DNA of 64,000 bases from Pelagibacteraceae bacterium AG-430-E20 (GTDB taxonomy: Bacteria > Pseudomonadota > Alphaproteobacteria > Pelagibacterales > Pelagibacteraceae): contig QCOF01000003.1 in NCBI GenBank assembly GCA_003209915.1, forward strand, positions 160,725-224,724, written 5' to 3'. The translations under genes were made by a program, and so were the position numbers. Shown in pieces: positions 44,393-53,816 of the stretch. A model generated the notes under the pieces. It saw only the letters and a list, made by a program, of their open reading frames with translations, ran no database searches and was not told where the DNA came from. How positions within the stretch are numbered: position 1 is the first letter of the stretch; every line of letters begins with the position of its first letter.

Positions 44393-45037
44393 ATGCCACA
44401 TACGGCTCAGATTATGTCAAAATACAAGCTAACCTGGAAAGATTTAACAGCAACTGATTTTAAGACATATTTGCTCGCAATGTTTAAAGCGTTCATTCCT
44501 AAAAAAAAAATTAAAAATTTAGATGAACTTGAAACCTTTATTCAAACTAAATCCGCATGGGTCACACAAGTAACTTTGTATAATTATTTAAAAACTCGAA
44601 TGGGAACTCGGTATGTTCTTCATTTTGAGAATGATAAGTTTATGGGCTCAGTTAATCTTGCGAAATGGAATATTTATTCTGTAGCACTTCAAGATTTATC
44701 TCTTTTTACTTTCTCTTATTTGAGGGTTAATTTCAATTTTCAAGACACCGATAAAGCAAAAGAGATTTTTAATAAAATTTTAGATGATGAAATTTCAAAT
44801 AAAATGCCATTAGACGTTGTTGACCAGGCTAGAATTGATTTTGAAGATAGATTTCAAAATATTAACTGGGATACCTATTATACAGATTTACCATTTAATC
44901 CAAGTGCACTCTCATTATATAAATGGGCACCAATTGCTGAAGAGTTAAAAACCTTAGATCGTAAAATCGTCCTAAACTCTATGATATTAAAGTGGGATGT
45001 GATTAAACAAGAATTTCAGAACTTAGTTCAGTTTTAA
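44393..45037 (+). CDS. Conserved hypothetical protein beside the acetate module
   Basis: A 214-residue protein without signal peptide or membrane helix. I do not recognise a family. It is rich in aromatic residues and begins [19 protein letters not shown], with later blocks [20 protein letters not shown] and [25 protein letters not shown] ribosome site precedes the ATG at 44393; a second ATG at codon 8 is possible. It is divergent from the symporter pair across 113 bases and shares a TTAA stop with the convergent acs, so its expression may be linked to acetate use. Function unknown. Confidence 0.8.
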   Translation: MPHTAQIMSKYKLTWKDLTATDFKTYLLAMFKAFIPKKKIKNLDELETFIQTKSAWVTQVTLYNYLKTRMGTRYVLHFENDKFMGSVNLAKWNIYSVALQDLSLFTFSYLRVNFNFQDTDKAKEIFNKILDDEISNKMPLDVVDQARIDFEDRFQNINWDTYYTDLPFNPSALSLYKWAPIAEELKTLDRKIVLNSMILKWDVIKQEFQNLVQF

Positions 45038-47106
45038 ATATTTTTTCTATTATCGACCAAGCTATCGACAACACTTGGATCAGCTAAAGTAGTGGTGTCA
45101 CCTAATTGTCCATGTTCGTTTGCAGCAATCTTTCTCAAAATCCTTCTCATTATTTTACCTGATCTAGTTTTTGGAAGACCCGGAGTAAAGTGTATTAAGT
45201 CGGGAGTTGCTAGAGGCCCAATTTGTTTTCTGACCCAAAGTTTTAAATCTCTTTCAAGATCTCCATTTTCAGTTTCTCCTGCATTTAAAGTGACATAACA
45301 ATACAAACCATTTCCTTTAATATCGTGTGGATAACCAACTACAGCTGCTTCAGCAACTTTTGGATGAGCAACAAATGCACTTTCAATCTCAGCTGTTCCC
45401 AAATTATGACCAGATACAATAATTACATCATCAACTCGTCCTGTGATCCAGTAATATCCATCTTTATCTCTTCTACAGCCATCACCGGTAAAATATTTAC
45501 CATTAAACTGAGAAAAATAAGTGTCGATAAATCTTTGATGGTCTCCATAAACAGTTCTCATTTGACCTGGCCATGATTGAGCAATACAAAGCCTTCCTTC
45601 GCCAGCGCCTTTTATCTCTTTGCCGTTTTTATCAACGATAACAGGCTTAATTCCATAGAACGGTTTTGTAGCTGAACCAGGTTTTAATGGAATAGCTCCA
45701 GTTTGAGGGGCTATTAGTATTCCACCTGTTTCCGTTTGCCACCAAGTATCTACAATCGGTGACTTTGAGTTCCCAACTGTTTTGTAATACCACATCCAAG
45801 CCTCTGGATTAATCGGTTCACCAACAGTGCCAAGCAATTTAAGAGACTTTCTAGAGGTTTTTTTAACTGGCTTATCACCCTCACGCATTAAAGCTCTAAT
45901 TGCTGTGGGTGCAGTGTAGAAAATATTAACTTTATATTTATCAACGATCTGCCACCATCTTGAAGTGTCAGGATAATTAGGAATTCCCTCAAACATTATT
46001 GTTGTAGCACCATTAGCAAGAGGTCCATAAATTATATAACTATGTCCTGTTACCCATCCAATATCAGCAGTACACCAATAGATATCTTTTGGCTTATAGT
46101 TAAAAATATATTGATGGGTCATAGATGCATAGACCATATACCCACCCGTAGTATGAAGAACTCCTTTTGGTTTACCAGTTGATCCTGAGGTATACAAAAT
46201 AAATAAAGGATCCTCAGCATTCATTTCTTCAGGCTCACAATGACTTGAAACATCTTTAATTAAATCATGATACCAAACATCTCTTTCCTCATTCCAATTA
46301 ATGTAATTTCCTGTTCGTTTAACAACAATACATTTTTTTACATTTGGACAACTTGTTAGAGCCTCATCAGTTGTATATTTTAATGGAATAGTTTTTCCGC
46401 CTCTAACTCCTTCATCAGCAGTTATTATATATTCAGACTCACAATCATTTACTCTTCCAGAAATCGATTCTGCAGAAAAACCACCAAATATTATTGAGTG
46501 AACCGCTCCAATTCTAACACATGCTAGCATTAAAATTGCAAGCTCAGGGATCATGGTTAAATAAATTGTAACTCGATCACCCTTTTTAATTCCAAGTTTT
46601 TTTAAACCATTTGCAGCTTTGGAAACTTTTTGGTGTAATTGTTTATAAGTAATTTTTTGACTATCTTTTGGATCATCGCCAACCCAAATAATTGCAGTTT
46701 TATCTTTTTTATCTTTTAAATGTCTATCAATACAGTTAGCTGAAGCATTCAAAGTTCCATCTTCATACCATTTAATTTTTACTTCTTTAGTGCTGTACTT
46801 AACGTCTTTGATTTTCCTATAAGGTTTTATCCAAGTAATTCTTTTTCCTTCTTTTCTCCAAAAATCATCGTTACTTTTGATAGATTGTGAATATTTTTGT
46901 TGGTACTTACTTTTATTTGCTAAACTTGCTTTTACCCATTCTGGTTTAGTTTTTATAACTATTTCGGGAGGAGAAGAGCCATTTTCTTTTTTGCTTTTTG
47001 CTTTTTTTTTGATTTTTTTTGAAACCTTTTTTACTTTAGTTTTTTTCTTAACTTTTTTAGAAGATTTTTTTTTTATTTTAGATTTTTTTTTCTTTTTTTT
47101 AGGCAT
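45034..47106 (-). CDS. acs: Acetyl-CoA synthetase with lysine-rich N-terminal tail
   Basis: Activates acetate to acetyl-CoA through acetyl-AMP. Adenylate-forming motifs: [13 protein letters not shown] at 303-315, [10 protein letters not shown] in the middle, [24 protein letters not shown], and the acetylation-site motif [12 protein letters not shown] near the end. The protein is 690 residues, about 40 longer than usual, because residues 1-40 form a tail with 26 lysines before normal homology begins near residue 65. No other in-frame ATG exists before the conserved part, so the tail is probably real unless a non-ATG start is used. Confidence 0.96.
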   Translation of the reverse strand: MPKKKKKKSKIKKKSSKKVKKKTKVKKVSKKIKKKAKSKKENGSSPPEIVIKTKPEWVKASLANKSKYQQKYSQSIKSNDDFWRKEGKRITWIKPYRKIKDVKYSTKEVKIKWYEDGTLNASANCIDRHLKDKKDKTAIIWVGDDPKDSQKITYKQLHQKVSKAANGLKKLGIKKGDRVTIYLTMIPELAILMLACVRIGAVHSIIFGGFSAESISGRVNDCESEYIITADEGVRGGKTIPLKYTTDEALTSCPNVKKCIVVKRTGNYINWNEERDVWYHDLIKDVSSHCEPEEMNAEDPLFILYTSGSTGKPKGVLHTTGGYMVYASMTHQYIFNYKPKDIYWCTADIGWVTGHSYIIYGPLANGATTIMFEGIPNYPDTSRWWQIVDKYKVNIFYTAPTAIRALMREGDKPVKKTSRKSLKLLGTVGEPINPEAWMWYYKTVGNSKSPIVDTWWQTETGGILIAPQTGAIPLKPGSATKPFYGIKPVIVDKNGKEIKGAGEGRLCIAQSWPGQMRTVYGDHQRFIDTYFSQFNGKYFTGDGCRRDKDGYYWITGRVDDVIIVSGHNLGTAEIESAFVAHPKVAEAAVVGYPHDIKGNGLYCYVTLNAGETENGDLERDLKLWVRKQIGPLATPDLIHFTPGLPKTRSGKIMRRILRKIAANEHGQLGDTTTLADPSVVDSLVDNRKNI

Positions 47107-47121
47107 GTGAAAATTTTTTTT

Positions 47122-47535
47122 TTAAATTCTACTCATGTTATTTATGATTTTCCAGCTTTTATAATCGATTGGCATTACAGATAGTCTGCTCTGTTTAATC
47201 AACGCTAAATCGCCTAATTCCTTATGTTTTTTTATGTCTTCTAAGGCAACTGGTTTTGCTAGTTTCTTTTTAAACTTAACCGTAACAGCAACAAAGCGCC
47301 CACTTTTATCAGTTTTGTCTAAGTAGTGTTCTTTAATGACTTCAACAATACCTACAATTTCTTTACCAATATTTGAATGATAAAAAAAACAAAGGTCACC
47401 TTTTTTCATTGTCTTTAAATTTTTTGCAGCCTGATAATTTCTTACCCCATCCCACGGTGCCCCTTTGGCACCTGACTTTATCTGTTGATCAATAGACCAT
47501 ACATCTGGTTCAGATTTCATTAACCAATATTGCAT
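47122..47535 (-). CDS. EVE domain protein
   Basis: A 137-residue PUA-like EVE domain protein. It begins YWLMKSEPDVWSIDQ and contains APWDGVRNYQAAKNLKTMKKGDLCFFYHSN, the classic EVE/thymocyte-nuclear-protein core (residues about 26-56). EVE domains bind modified bases in DNA or RNA; the bacterial role is not established. Its ATG overlaps the stop of tsaD by one base, so it is cotranscribed with a tRNA-modification gene. Confidence 0.92.
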   Translation of the reverse strand: MQYWLMKSEPDVWSIDQQIKSGAKGAPWDGVRNYQAAKNLKTMKKGDLCFFYHSNIGKEIVGIVEVIKEHYLDKTDKSGRFVAVTVKFKKKLAKPVALEDIKKHKELGDLALIKQSRLSVMPIDYKSWKIINNMSRI

Positions 47536-48608
47536 TATAATTGAACTCCAGCACCTTTCAAAAAAGCAGCATTTTCATCAAGGGGCCATCTAGGTTTTGC
47601 TGGGTGATCTAATTGACTAAACTCTTTTAATTTAAATTTCTCCAAACCAACCATTGCTATCATAGCAGCATTATCTCCACAAAGTTCTATTGGTGGAAAA
47701 ATACTTTGATAATTTTCTTCCTCACATAAATTGATTAGCATATTTCTAATATTTTGATTAGCAGCTACTCCTCCAGCAACTACAAAATTTTTTTTGGTTA
47801 GACCATTTTGTTTTTCAAATTCTTTAAAAGCAATTTTAGTTTTTTTATATAAAATTTCCTCTATAGTTTTTTGAAAAGATGCAGCTAGATCAAATTTTTC
47901 CTGATCTGTTTTAATATTTTTGGTTATTCTTAATACTGCCGTTTTAAGACCAGCAAAAGACAAATTACAACCACCTTTACTAAAAATAGGTTTTGGTAAA
48001 TCATATTTATTAGGATCACCTTTTTTTGCTAAAATTTCAATTTGTGGACCACCTGGAAATTCAATACCTAAAAGTTTTGCAGTTTTATCAAATGCTTCTC
48101 CCAAAGCATCGTCGATGGTTGTTCCTAATCTTTTATATTTTCCTAATCCTTGAACATTTAAAAATTGTGAATGTCCACCTGAGATCAACAAAAGTAAATA
48201 GGGATAGTTTAAATTTGAATTCAACTTAGGACTTAATGCATGACCCTCTAAGTGGTTAACTGCTATAAAGGGTTTATTTATTGAAGCTGCAAAAGCTTTT
48301 CCAAAACTTAAACCAACAGACAAACAAACAATCAAACCAGGTCCTGCAGTGGATGCTACAGCATCAATTTCATTAATTTTTTTTCCACTGTCATCAATAG
48401 CTTTTTGAACAATCCAATCAATTTTATCAATATGTGCTCGTGCAGCTAATTCTGGAACAACTCCTCCAAATTCCTTATGTACTTCAACTTGGCTTGAAAC
48501 AACATTTGATAAAACCACCGGACTCCCTAGCTCATTTTGAGATATAATTGATGCAGCTGTCTCATCACAGCTCGTTTCTATTCCGAGAATTAAGGGTTTT
48601 TTGCTCAT
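47535..48608 (-). CDS. tsaD: tRNA N6-threonylcarbamoyladenosine transferase TsaD
   Basis: Transfers threonylcarbamoyl to A37 of ANN-decoding tRNAs. The 357-residue ASKHA-fold protein begins ILGIETSCDETAAS, and the metal-binding pair His119 and His123 lies in VNHLEGHAL. LLLISGGHSQ, FPGGPQIE and VVAGGVAANQNIR follow, with CGDNAAMIA at the C terminus. It is divergent from hemC across 56 bases, a pairing typical of alphaproteobacteria. Confidence 0.97.
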   Translation of the reverse strand: MSKKPLILGIETSCDETAASIISQNELGSPVVLSNVVSSQVEVHKEFGGVVPELAARAHIDKIDWIVQKAIDDSGKKINEIDAVASTAGPGLIVCLSVGLSFGKAFAASINKPFIAVNHLEGHALSPKLNSNLNYPYLLLLISGGHSQFLNVQGLGKYKRLGTTIDDALGEAFDKTAKLLGIEFPGGPQIEILAKKGDPNKYDLPKPIFSKGGCNLSFAGLKTAVLRITKNIKTDQEKFDLAASFQKTIEEILYKKTKIAFKEFEKQNGLTKKNFVVAGGVAANQNIRNMLINLCEEENYQSIFPPIELCGDNAAMIAMVGLEKFKLKEFSQLDHPAKPRWPLDENAAFLKGAGVQL

Positions 48609-48664
48609 TCAAATAGTTTTTAATAATTGTACAATCTCAATACAAGTAAGAAATAAATATATTT

Positions 48665-49582
48665 ATGAATAGAAAAATTTTCATTGGATCTAGAGGTAGC
48701 AAGTTGGCTATGCTTTATGCTCAAAAAGCCAAAGATCAAATTGTCAAAAGTAGTGATTTAAGCGATGAAGATGTTGTAATAAAAAAAATTACTACAAAAG
48801 GAGATGAGATTCAGGATGTAAGATTGTCAGAAGTTGGTGGGAAAGGATTATTTTCAATCAATATTGAAAAAGAACTTCAAGATAAAAATATTGATATTGC
48901 AGTTCATGCACTCAAAGATATGCCAGCTTTTGAAACTCAAGGTCTTAAAACAGATGTATTCTTAGAAAGAAACGATCCAAGAGAAATTCTTATCACAAAG
49001 GATAAACAAAAATTAAATGAATTAAAAAAAAACTCTATAATTGGAACCTCATCTTTTAGAAGAGAATATCAAATTAAAAAAATCAGATCAGATCTTGAAT
49101 GTAAACTTATTAGAGGGAATGTTGATACACGAATTAAAAAACTTAAAGATGGAACCTATGACGCAATAATCTTATCTTATGCAGGAATTAAATTTTTGAA
49201 TTTTGACAGTGAAATTTCAGAAATATTTTCTCCTGAAAAAATAATTCCAAGTGCTGGACAAGGTATAATTGCACTTCAGTGTAGAGAGGACGATAAGGAA
49301 ATAATCTCAGTTTTAAAAAGAATAAATCATAACGAAACATTTATGAGAGCACATGTTGAGAGAAATATTTTAAAAGTTTTGGAAGGAGATTGTGAAACCG
49401 CAGTCGGAGCCCACTCTATAATAAAAGATGACAAAGTTATTGTTGAAGCAGAACTATTCTCTTTAGATGGCTCAAAAAGATATTATGAAAAAAAAACTGG
49501 CAAAGTTGAAGACTTCAGCCAAATTGGTGAAGAAGTAGGTCAAATTTTAAAAACAAAATCTAATAATTCTTATAAAAGATAA
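48665..49582 (+). CDS. hemC: Porphobilinogen deaminase (hydroxymethylbilane synthase)
   Basis: Polymerises four porphobilinogen units. The 305-residue protein has the start IGSRGSKLAMLYAQ, the catalytic HALKDMPA at residues 81-88, the arginine-rich GTSSFRRE region at 127-134, and Cys243 in EGDCETAVGAH carrying the dipyrromethane cofactor. It is followed by hemD after one base. Together with hemEHJ at 17-20 kb, much of the heme pathway is in this window. Confidence 0.97.
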   Translation: MNRKIFIGSRGSKLAMLYAQKAKDQIVKSSDLSDEDVVIKKITTKGDEIQDVRLSEVGGKGLFSINIEKELQDKNIDIAVHALKDMPAFETQGLKTDVFLERNDPREILITKDKQKLNELKKNSIIGTSSFRREYQIKKIRSDLECKLIRGNVDTRIKKLKDGTYDAIILSYAGIKFLNFDSEISEIFSPEKIIPSAGQGIIALQCREDDKEIISVLKRINHNETFMRAHVERNILKVLEGDCETAVGAHSIIKDDKVIVEAELFSLDGSKRYYEKKTGKVEDFSQIGEEVGQILKTKSNNSYKR

Positions 49583-49583
49583 T

Positions 49584-50282
49584 ATGCATATTTTACTAAC
49601 AAGACCTTTAGAAGACTGCTCTGAAATGATTGTCAAATTCAAATCCTTAGGTCATAAAGTTTCTCACCTTCCTTTATTAAGTGTTGAGGAAGTACTTTAC
49701 GACAAAATAAATTTTGCAGACTTAAATGGAGTTATCTTCACTAGTGCTAATGCTGTAAAATTTTTAAATCATGATGAAATTAATAAGACAATTAAATGTT
49801 TTTGTGTTGGAGAGGCAACTGAAAAAAAAGCAAGAAGTTTTGGTTTTCAAAATACAATTGCAGCTGAAGGTAATGTTTCAAATTTGAAAGAATTAATTTT
49901 ACAAAATCATGGCCCTTCTGACGGACAGTTACTTTATGTAAGTGGAGAAACGATATCAGTTGATCTTGACCTGCAGTTATTAAAAGAAGGTTATAGTATC
50001 AAGAGGATTATAAATTATAGGGTCAACTATAATCAGAATTTTAATGAGGACTTTATTAGAGAATTAAAACAAAATATGCCTGATATGGTCTATGTTTACT
50101 CTCAAAACAGCGGATCAAGCTTTTTAAACTTTATCAAAATTCATCAATTAGAAAGTCTTTGGATGGATACGAATTTAATGTGTATAGGTGAAAAAACCTC
50201 ATCAATACTGAACGAAATTAAATGGAAAAAGATATTTCTTTTTAATCCTGGAGAAGAGGAGTTTTTGTTATATAAAATTTAG
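49584..50282 (+). CDS. hemD: Uroporphyrinogen-III synthase
   Basis: Cyclises hydroxymethylbilane with ring-D inversion. The 232-residue protein shows the two-lobe pattern with ILLTRPLEDCSEM, GVIFTSANAVKFL, CVGEATEKKARSFGF and VYVYSQNSGSSFLNFI. HemD sequences vary strongly, but the position directly after hemC settles it. Confidence 0.92.
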   Translation: MHILLTRPLEDCSEMIVKFKSLGHKVSHLPLLSVEEVLYDKINFADLNGVIFTSANAVKFLNHDEINKTIKCFCVGEATEKKARSFGFQNTIAAEGNVSNLKELILQNHGPSDGQLLYVSGETISVDLDLQLLKEGYSIKRIINYRVNYNQNFNEDFIRELKQNMPDMVYVYSQNSGSSFLNFIKIHQLESLWMDTNLMCIGEKTSSILNEIKWKKIFLFNPGEEEFLLYKI

Positions 50283-50284
50283 CC

Positions 50285-51370
50285 ATGGACATAATAAATA
50301 ATTTTTCTGATATATTTTTATCAGTTTGGAATAAGGGCATTCTTGGAGTTGATATTTTTCAAATCGTAATTGGTATTGCTATTTTTTTAGTTTTTCTAAT
50401 TTTTAGAGGCCTGATCAGTAAATTAGTTATTAAAAAATTAGAAATTATTTCTAAAAGAACCACAAACAAATTGGACGATACTTTTGTTCGCGCTTTAGAA
50501 GGCCCGGCAAGATTTTTACCAATCGTTTTAGGTTTTTTTATTGCAAGCTATTACATGACTTTTTCTGCAGAGGGTAGAGATGTAGTAGATACTATTAATA
50601 GAACATTGATAACTATTTTAATATTTTGGGTTATTCATCAAATAATCGAACCTGTATCTTATATATTAAGTGGACTAGATAAACTTTTAACAAGAGAACT
50701 TATTGGATGGATAATAAAGTCCTTAAAAGTATTAATTTTTATACTTGGTTTAGCTGCAGTTCTTGAGTTATGGGGAATTAAAATTGGCCCAATTATTGCA
50801 GGTCTTGGTTTGTTTGGTGTTGCAGTGGCTCTAGGTGCACAAGATTTATTTAAAAATTTAATTTCAGGAATTTTAGTATTAGTTGAAAAAAGATTTAAAA
50901 TTGGAGATTGGATAGCAGTTGATGGAATAATAGAAGGGATAGTTGAAAAAATTGGCTTTAGGTCAACAACAATTAGAAAGTTTGATAAGTCTCTAGCAAT
51001 TATTCCAAACTTTCAGTTCGCAGAAAATGCAGTCATAAATGTAAGTGAAACTTCAAATTGGAGAGTGAGGTGGATTATTACTCTTCAGTATGACTCTACC
51101 ATTGAGCAATTAAAAAAAGTAAGAGACGAGATAGAAGAATATATAAATAAAAGTGAGGATTTTAACCAAGCAACAGGAGTTGCTGTTAGAATAGAAAAAT
51201 TTTCAGATAGTTCTATTGATTTGCTGGTGAGGTGTTTTACGAACTCTAATAGTTGGAGTAATTCTCTAGAAGTGAAAGAGAGATTAGCAATTGAAATTAA
51301 ACAGATAGTTGAGAAAAATGGTGCTTCTTTTGCTTTCCCAAGTCAGTCGATTTATGTCGAAAAAAAATGA
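50285..51370 (+). CDS. Small-conductance mechanosensitive channel (MscS family)
   Basis: A 361-residue inner-membrane channel protein. Four to five hydrophobic helices occupy residues 20-190. The pore helix and gate are in LGLFGVAVALGAQDLFKNLISGILVLVE (split around residues 173-200), followed by the beta domain FKIGDWIAVDGIIEGIVEKIGFRSTTIR and IIPNFQFAENAVIN. It releases solutes on osmotic downshock. It starts two bases after hemD and overlaps the YggT gene by four. Confidence 0.94.
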   Translation: MDIINNFSDIFLSVWNKGILGVDIFQIVIGIAIFLVFLIFRGLISKLVIKKLEIISKRTTNKLDDTFVRALEGPARFLPIVLGFFIASYYMTFSAEGRDVVDTINRTLITILIFWVIHQIIEPVSYILSGLDKLLTRELIGWIIKSLKVLIFILGLAAVLELWGIKIGPIIAGLGLFGVAVALGAQDLFKNLISGILVLVEKRFKIGDWIAVDGIIEGIVEKIGFRSTTIRKFDKSLAIIPNFQFAENAVINVSETSNWRVRWIITLQYDSTIEQLKKVRDEIEEYINKSEDFNQATGVAVRIEKFSDSSIDLLVRCFTNSNSWSNSLEVKERLAIEIKQIVEKNGASFAFPSQSIYVEKK

Positions 51371-51657
51371 TAGCAATTTTTTATTTAGTTTTACAAATTC
51401 TAAAACTTTACTCATATGTTGTAATAGCAAATGTAGTTGTAAGTTGGTTAATTGCCTTTAACGTTTTAAATACCCAAAACAGATTTGTTTATTCTCTTTT
51501 AGAATTAACCTACAGACTTACAGATCCAATTTTAAACAAAATCAGACGTTTTATACCTAATTTAGGATCTTTAGACATATCTCCGGTAATTCTTCTACTA
51601 TTGATTTGGTTTATTGAAATGTGTATGAAGCTCTACATCGCGCCAATGATTTTTTAG
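51367..51657 (+). CDS. YggT family membrane protein
   Basis: A 96-residue protein with two membrane helices around VVIANVVVSWLIAFNV and VILLLLIWFIEMCMKLYI and the family loop LTYRLTDPILNKIRRFIPNLGSLDISPVI. YggT proteins are linked with osmotic tolerance and cell-division-associated membrane functions in other bacteria, but the mechanism is unclear. The ATGA overlap with the upstream mechanosensitive channel suggests joint translation. Confidence 0.9.
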   Translation: MIAIFYLVLQILKLYSYVVIANVVVSWLIAFNVLNTQNRFVYSLLELTYRLTDPILNKIRRFIPNLGSLDISPVILLLLIWFIEMCMKLYIAPMIF

Positions 51658-51666
51658 AAAGATAAA

Positions 51667-52512
51667 ATGATTTTAATAGATGGGAAGAAAGCTGCTGCAG
51701 AATTAAGACAAGAGCTTAAGCATGAAGTCACAGGATTAAAAGCAAAATACAATAAAGTACCTGGCTTAACAGTCATTCTTATAGGTGATTTAACTCCGAG
51801 CCAAATTTATGTACGTAACAAAGAAAAATCAGCTAATGAAGTAGGTTTAAAATCTGAAGTTATTAAATATCCAGATTCAGTCGAGGAAAAAACAGTATTA
51901 GAAAAAATTAAAGAATTAAATACGGATGAGACAGTTTCAGGAATTCTAGTTCAACTGCCACTTCCAAAACATATTAATAAACAAAAAGTAATTGAAACAA
52001 TTTTACCCTCAAAAGATGTTGATGGTTTTCATCCAATGAATGTTGGAAATCTTTCTTCTGGATATGAAAGTTCAGTACCATGTACTCCTTTGGGTTGCTA
52101 TTTATTGATCAAAAAAGTTGAACCTAATTTAAATGGAAAAAAAGCAGTAATAGTTGGAAGATCAAATTTAAATGGAAAGCCAATGACCCAACTTCTCTTA
52201 AAAGAAAATTGCACAGTAACAATTACTCATTCAAAAACTAAAGATTTAAAAGCTGAATGTTTAGAAGCAGATATAATAGTTGCAGCAGTTGGAATTCCAG
52301 AACTTGTTAAAGGTGATTGGGTTAAAAAAGATACTATTGTTATTGATGTTGGTATTAATAAAACTGACAAAGGAATTGTTGGAGATGTGGATTTTGATGA
52401 AGTTTCTAAAAATGCAAAAGCTTTAACGCCGGTTCCAGGTGGTGTAGGCCCAATGACAATCGCTTGTTTATTGAAAAATACCATAGAGTGTTTCAAAAGA
52501 ACGCAAATTTAG
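51667..52512 (+). CDS. folD: Methylenetetrahydrofolate dehydrogenase / cyclohydrolase
   Basis: Bifunctional one-carbon enzyme producing 10-formyl-THF, the donor used by purH at 38 kb. The 281-residue protein has the catalytic tyrosine-lysine pair in PSQIYVRNKEKSANEVG, GILVQLPLPKHI, KDVDGFHPMNVG, the NADP site VGRSNLNGKPM (usual Val replaced by Leu-Asn) and TPVPGGVGPMTIACLL. It is nine bases after the YggT gene. Confidence 0.97.
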   Translation: MILIDGKKAAAELRQELKHEVTGLKAKYNKVPGLTVILIGDLTPSQIYVRNKEKSANEVGLKSEVIKYPDSVEEKTVLEKIKELNTDETVSGILVQLPLPKHINKQKVIETILPSKDVDGFHPMNVGNLSSGYESSVPCTPLGCYLLIKKVEPNLNGKKAVIVGRSNLNGKPMTQLLLKENCTVTITHSKTKDLKAECLEADIIVAAVGIPELVKGDWVKKDTIVIDVGINKTDKGIVGDVDFDEVSKNAKALTPVPGGVGPMTIACLLKNTIECFKRTQI

Positions 52513-52549
52513 CAATTAAATCTCACAATTTATTCTGTTAATCTAAGAT

Positions 52550-52753
52550 ATGAAAAAACCAAAGTATCCATACAGGATTGCCATAATTTTTCTTTTACTA
52601 ACTTTTCCAACAATTGGAGCTACTCAACTGGGTTGGTACCTTCACGACCAGCAAACAGGTTTTGATTATGGAATGATTGTAGGTACAGTTTCAGTAGTTT
52701 ATGCAGCTTACTTATTGTACGAAAAAAAATGGAGAGAGGAAGACGAAGATTAG
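52550..52753 (+). CDS. Small two-helix membrane protein, unknown function
   Basis: A 67-residue protein with two predicted membrane helices (AIIFLLLTFPTIGATQLGWYL and FDYGMIVGTVSVVYAAYLLY) and a strongly acidic end KKWREEDED. I do not recognise a family. It lies three bases before the SHOCT-domain gene and probably belongs to the same transcript. Confidence 0.7.
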   Translation: MKKPKYPYRIAIIFLLLTFPTIGATQLGWYLHDQQTGFDYGMIVGTVSVVYAAYLLYEKKWREEDED

Positions 52754-52756
52754 TTT

Positions 52757-53023
52757 ATGGAAAAAATAATTTTTTTTGGCTTAGTAATACCAATTATGGC
52801 TTATGTACTATATTTAGGTGGTATGGCAATAATGAACGGATTTAATGCTAAAGAAGCCAATAGAGCAGAAAAAGAAGAGATCGAAGCGGAGACTAAATCA
52901 ACCATTTCAACCGACAATAGTTCTTTAAGTGATGAGTTAGCAAAATTAAATAGTTTGCGTGAAAGTGGAGTGCTAACCCAAGAAGAGTTTGAGAAAGCAA
53001 AAAACAAATTACTAAATTCTTAA
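52757..53023 (+). CDS. SHOCT domain membrane protein
   Basis: An 88-residue protein with one N-terminal membrane helix (IIFFGLVIPIMAYVLYLGGMAIM), a charged linker and a C-terminal SHOCT motif, LAKLNSLRESGVLTQEEFEKAKNKLL. SHOCT segments are short helical oligomerisation or membrane-tether modules of unknown detailed role. It is packed between the 67-residue membrane protein and the dioxygenase. Confidence 0.85.
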   Translation: MEKIIFFGLVIPIMAYVLYLGGMAIMNGFNAKEANRAEKEEIEAETKSTISTDNSSLSDELAKLNSLRESGVLTQEEFEKAKNKLLNS

Positions 53024-53024
53024 G

Positions 53025-53816
53025 ATGATAAGAATTATTCCCAATAAAAATAATATTGGGGCTGAGATTGACACTGATCTTCAAAAACTTTCAAAAGAAA
53101 ATTTCAAAATCATTATTAATGCTCTAAATAAATATGGAATGATTTTTTTTAAAAGACAAAATCTTTCCTCTAAACATTATGTTGAGTTTGCTAAAAATTT
53201 TGGAAAACTTGCAGATTATCCAAGATTAAAAGGATTAAACAAAAAATATCCTCAGATAACTGTTGTTCAAAGAAAAGAAAGCGATAAAGGACCCAGTTTT
53301 GGTGAACAGTTTCACACAGATTCTATTTATACAAAAAAACCACCAAGATTTACTATGTTGCTATCAAAATTAGTTCCCAAAAAAGGAAAAGCAAATACAG
53401 AGTTTTGTTCACAATATCATGCTTTTAAAAATCTAACTGAACCTATGAAACGAAAATTATCAAGTTTAAAGGGAGTTTATTCCTCTGAGGGTCCAATTTC
53501 AATTACCACAAAAGAGAGAGTAAAAGAGAAAGGGAAAAAAATAAAAGAATTAAAATCTACTCATAAAATTATAAGAAAAATAAGTTCAAATTATGCGATC
53601 TATTCTAGCCCAGGTCATTTAGTTGGATTTCAGCCAAAAATTAAAAATGAAGTTGATTTAAAAAAAAAATTATTCAAACACCAAATTAAAAAAAAATTTC
53701 AACATTCACTGGAATGGGAAAAAAATCAATTAGCTATTTGGGATAACAGATCCATGTTGCATCAAGCAACACCCTTTAAAGGTAATAGAATTATGCACAG
53801 AATAACAATTCTTTAA
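53025..53816 (+). CDS. TauD/TfdA family 2-oxoglutarate dioxygenase
   Basis: A 263-residue Fe(II)/2-oxoglutarate dioxygenase. His97 and Asp99 in EQFHTDSIY and His246 in SMLHQATPF form the iron triad, and Arg259 in MHRITIL would bind 2-oxoglutarate. Members oxidise taurine and other small organic acids or amines; the substrate here cannot be named. It starts one base after the SHOCT gene and ends in a TTAA shared with the convergent dehydrogenase. It is shorter than typical TauD (about 280). Confidence 0.88.
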   Translation: MIRIIPNKNNIGAEIDTDLQKLSKENFKIIINALNKYGMIFFKRQNLSSKHYVEFAKNFGKLADYPRLKGLNKKYPQITVVQRKESDKGPSFGEQFHTDSIYTKKPPRFTMLLSKLVPKKGKANTEFCSQYHAFKNLTEPMKRKLSSLKGVYSSEGPISITTKERVKEKGKKIKELKSTHKIIRKISSNYAIYSSPGHLVGFQPKIKNEVDLKKKLFKHQIKKKFQHSLEWEKNQLAIWDNRSMLHQATPFKGNRIMHRITIL

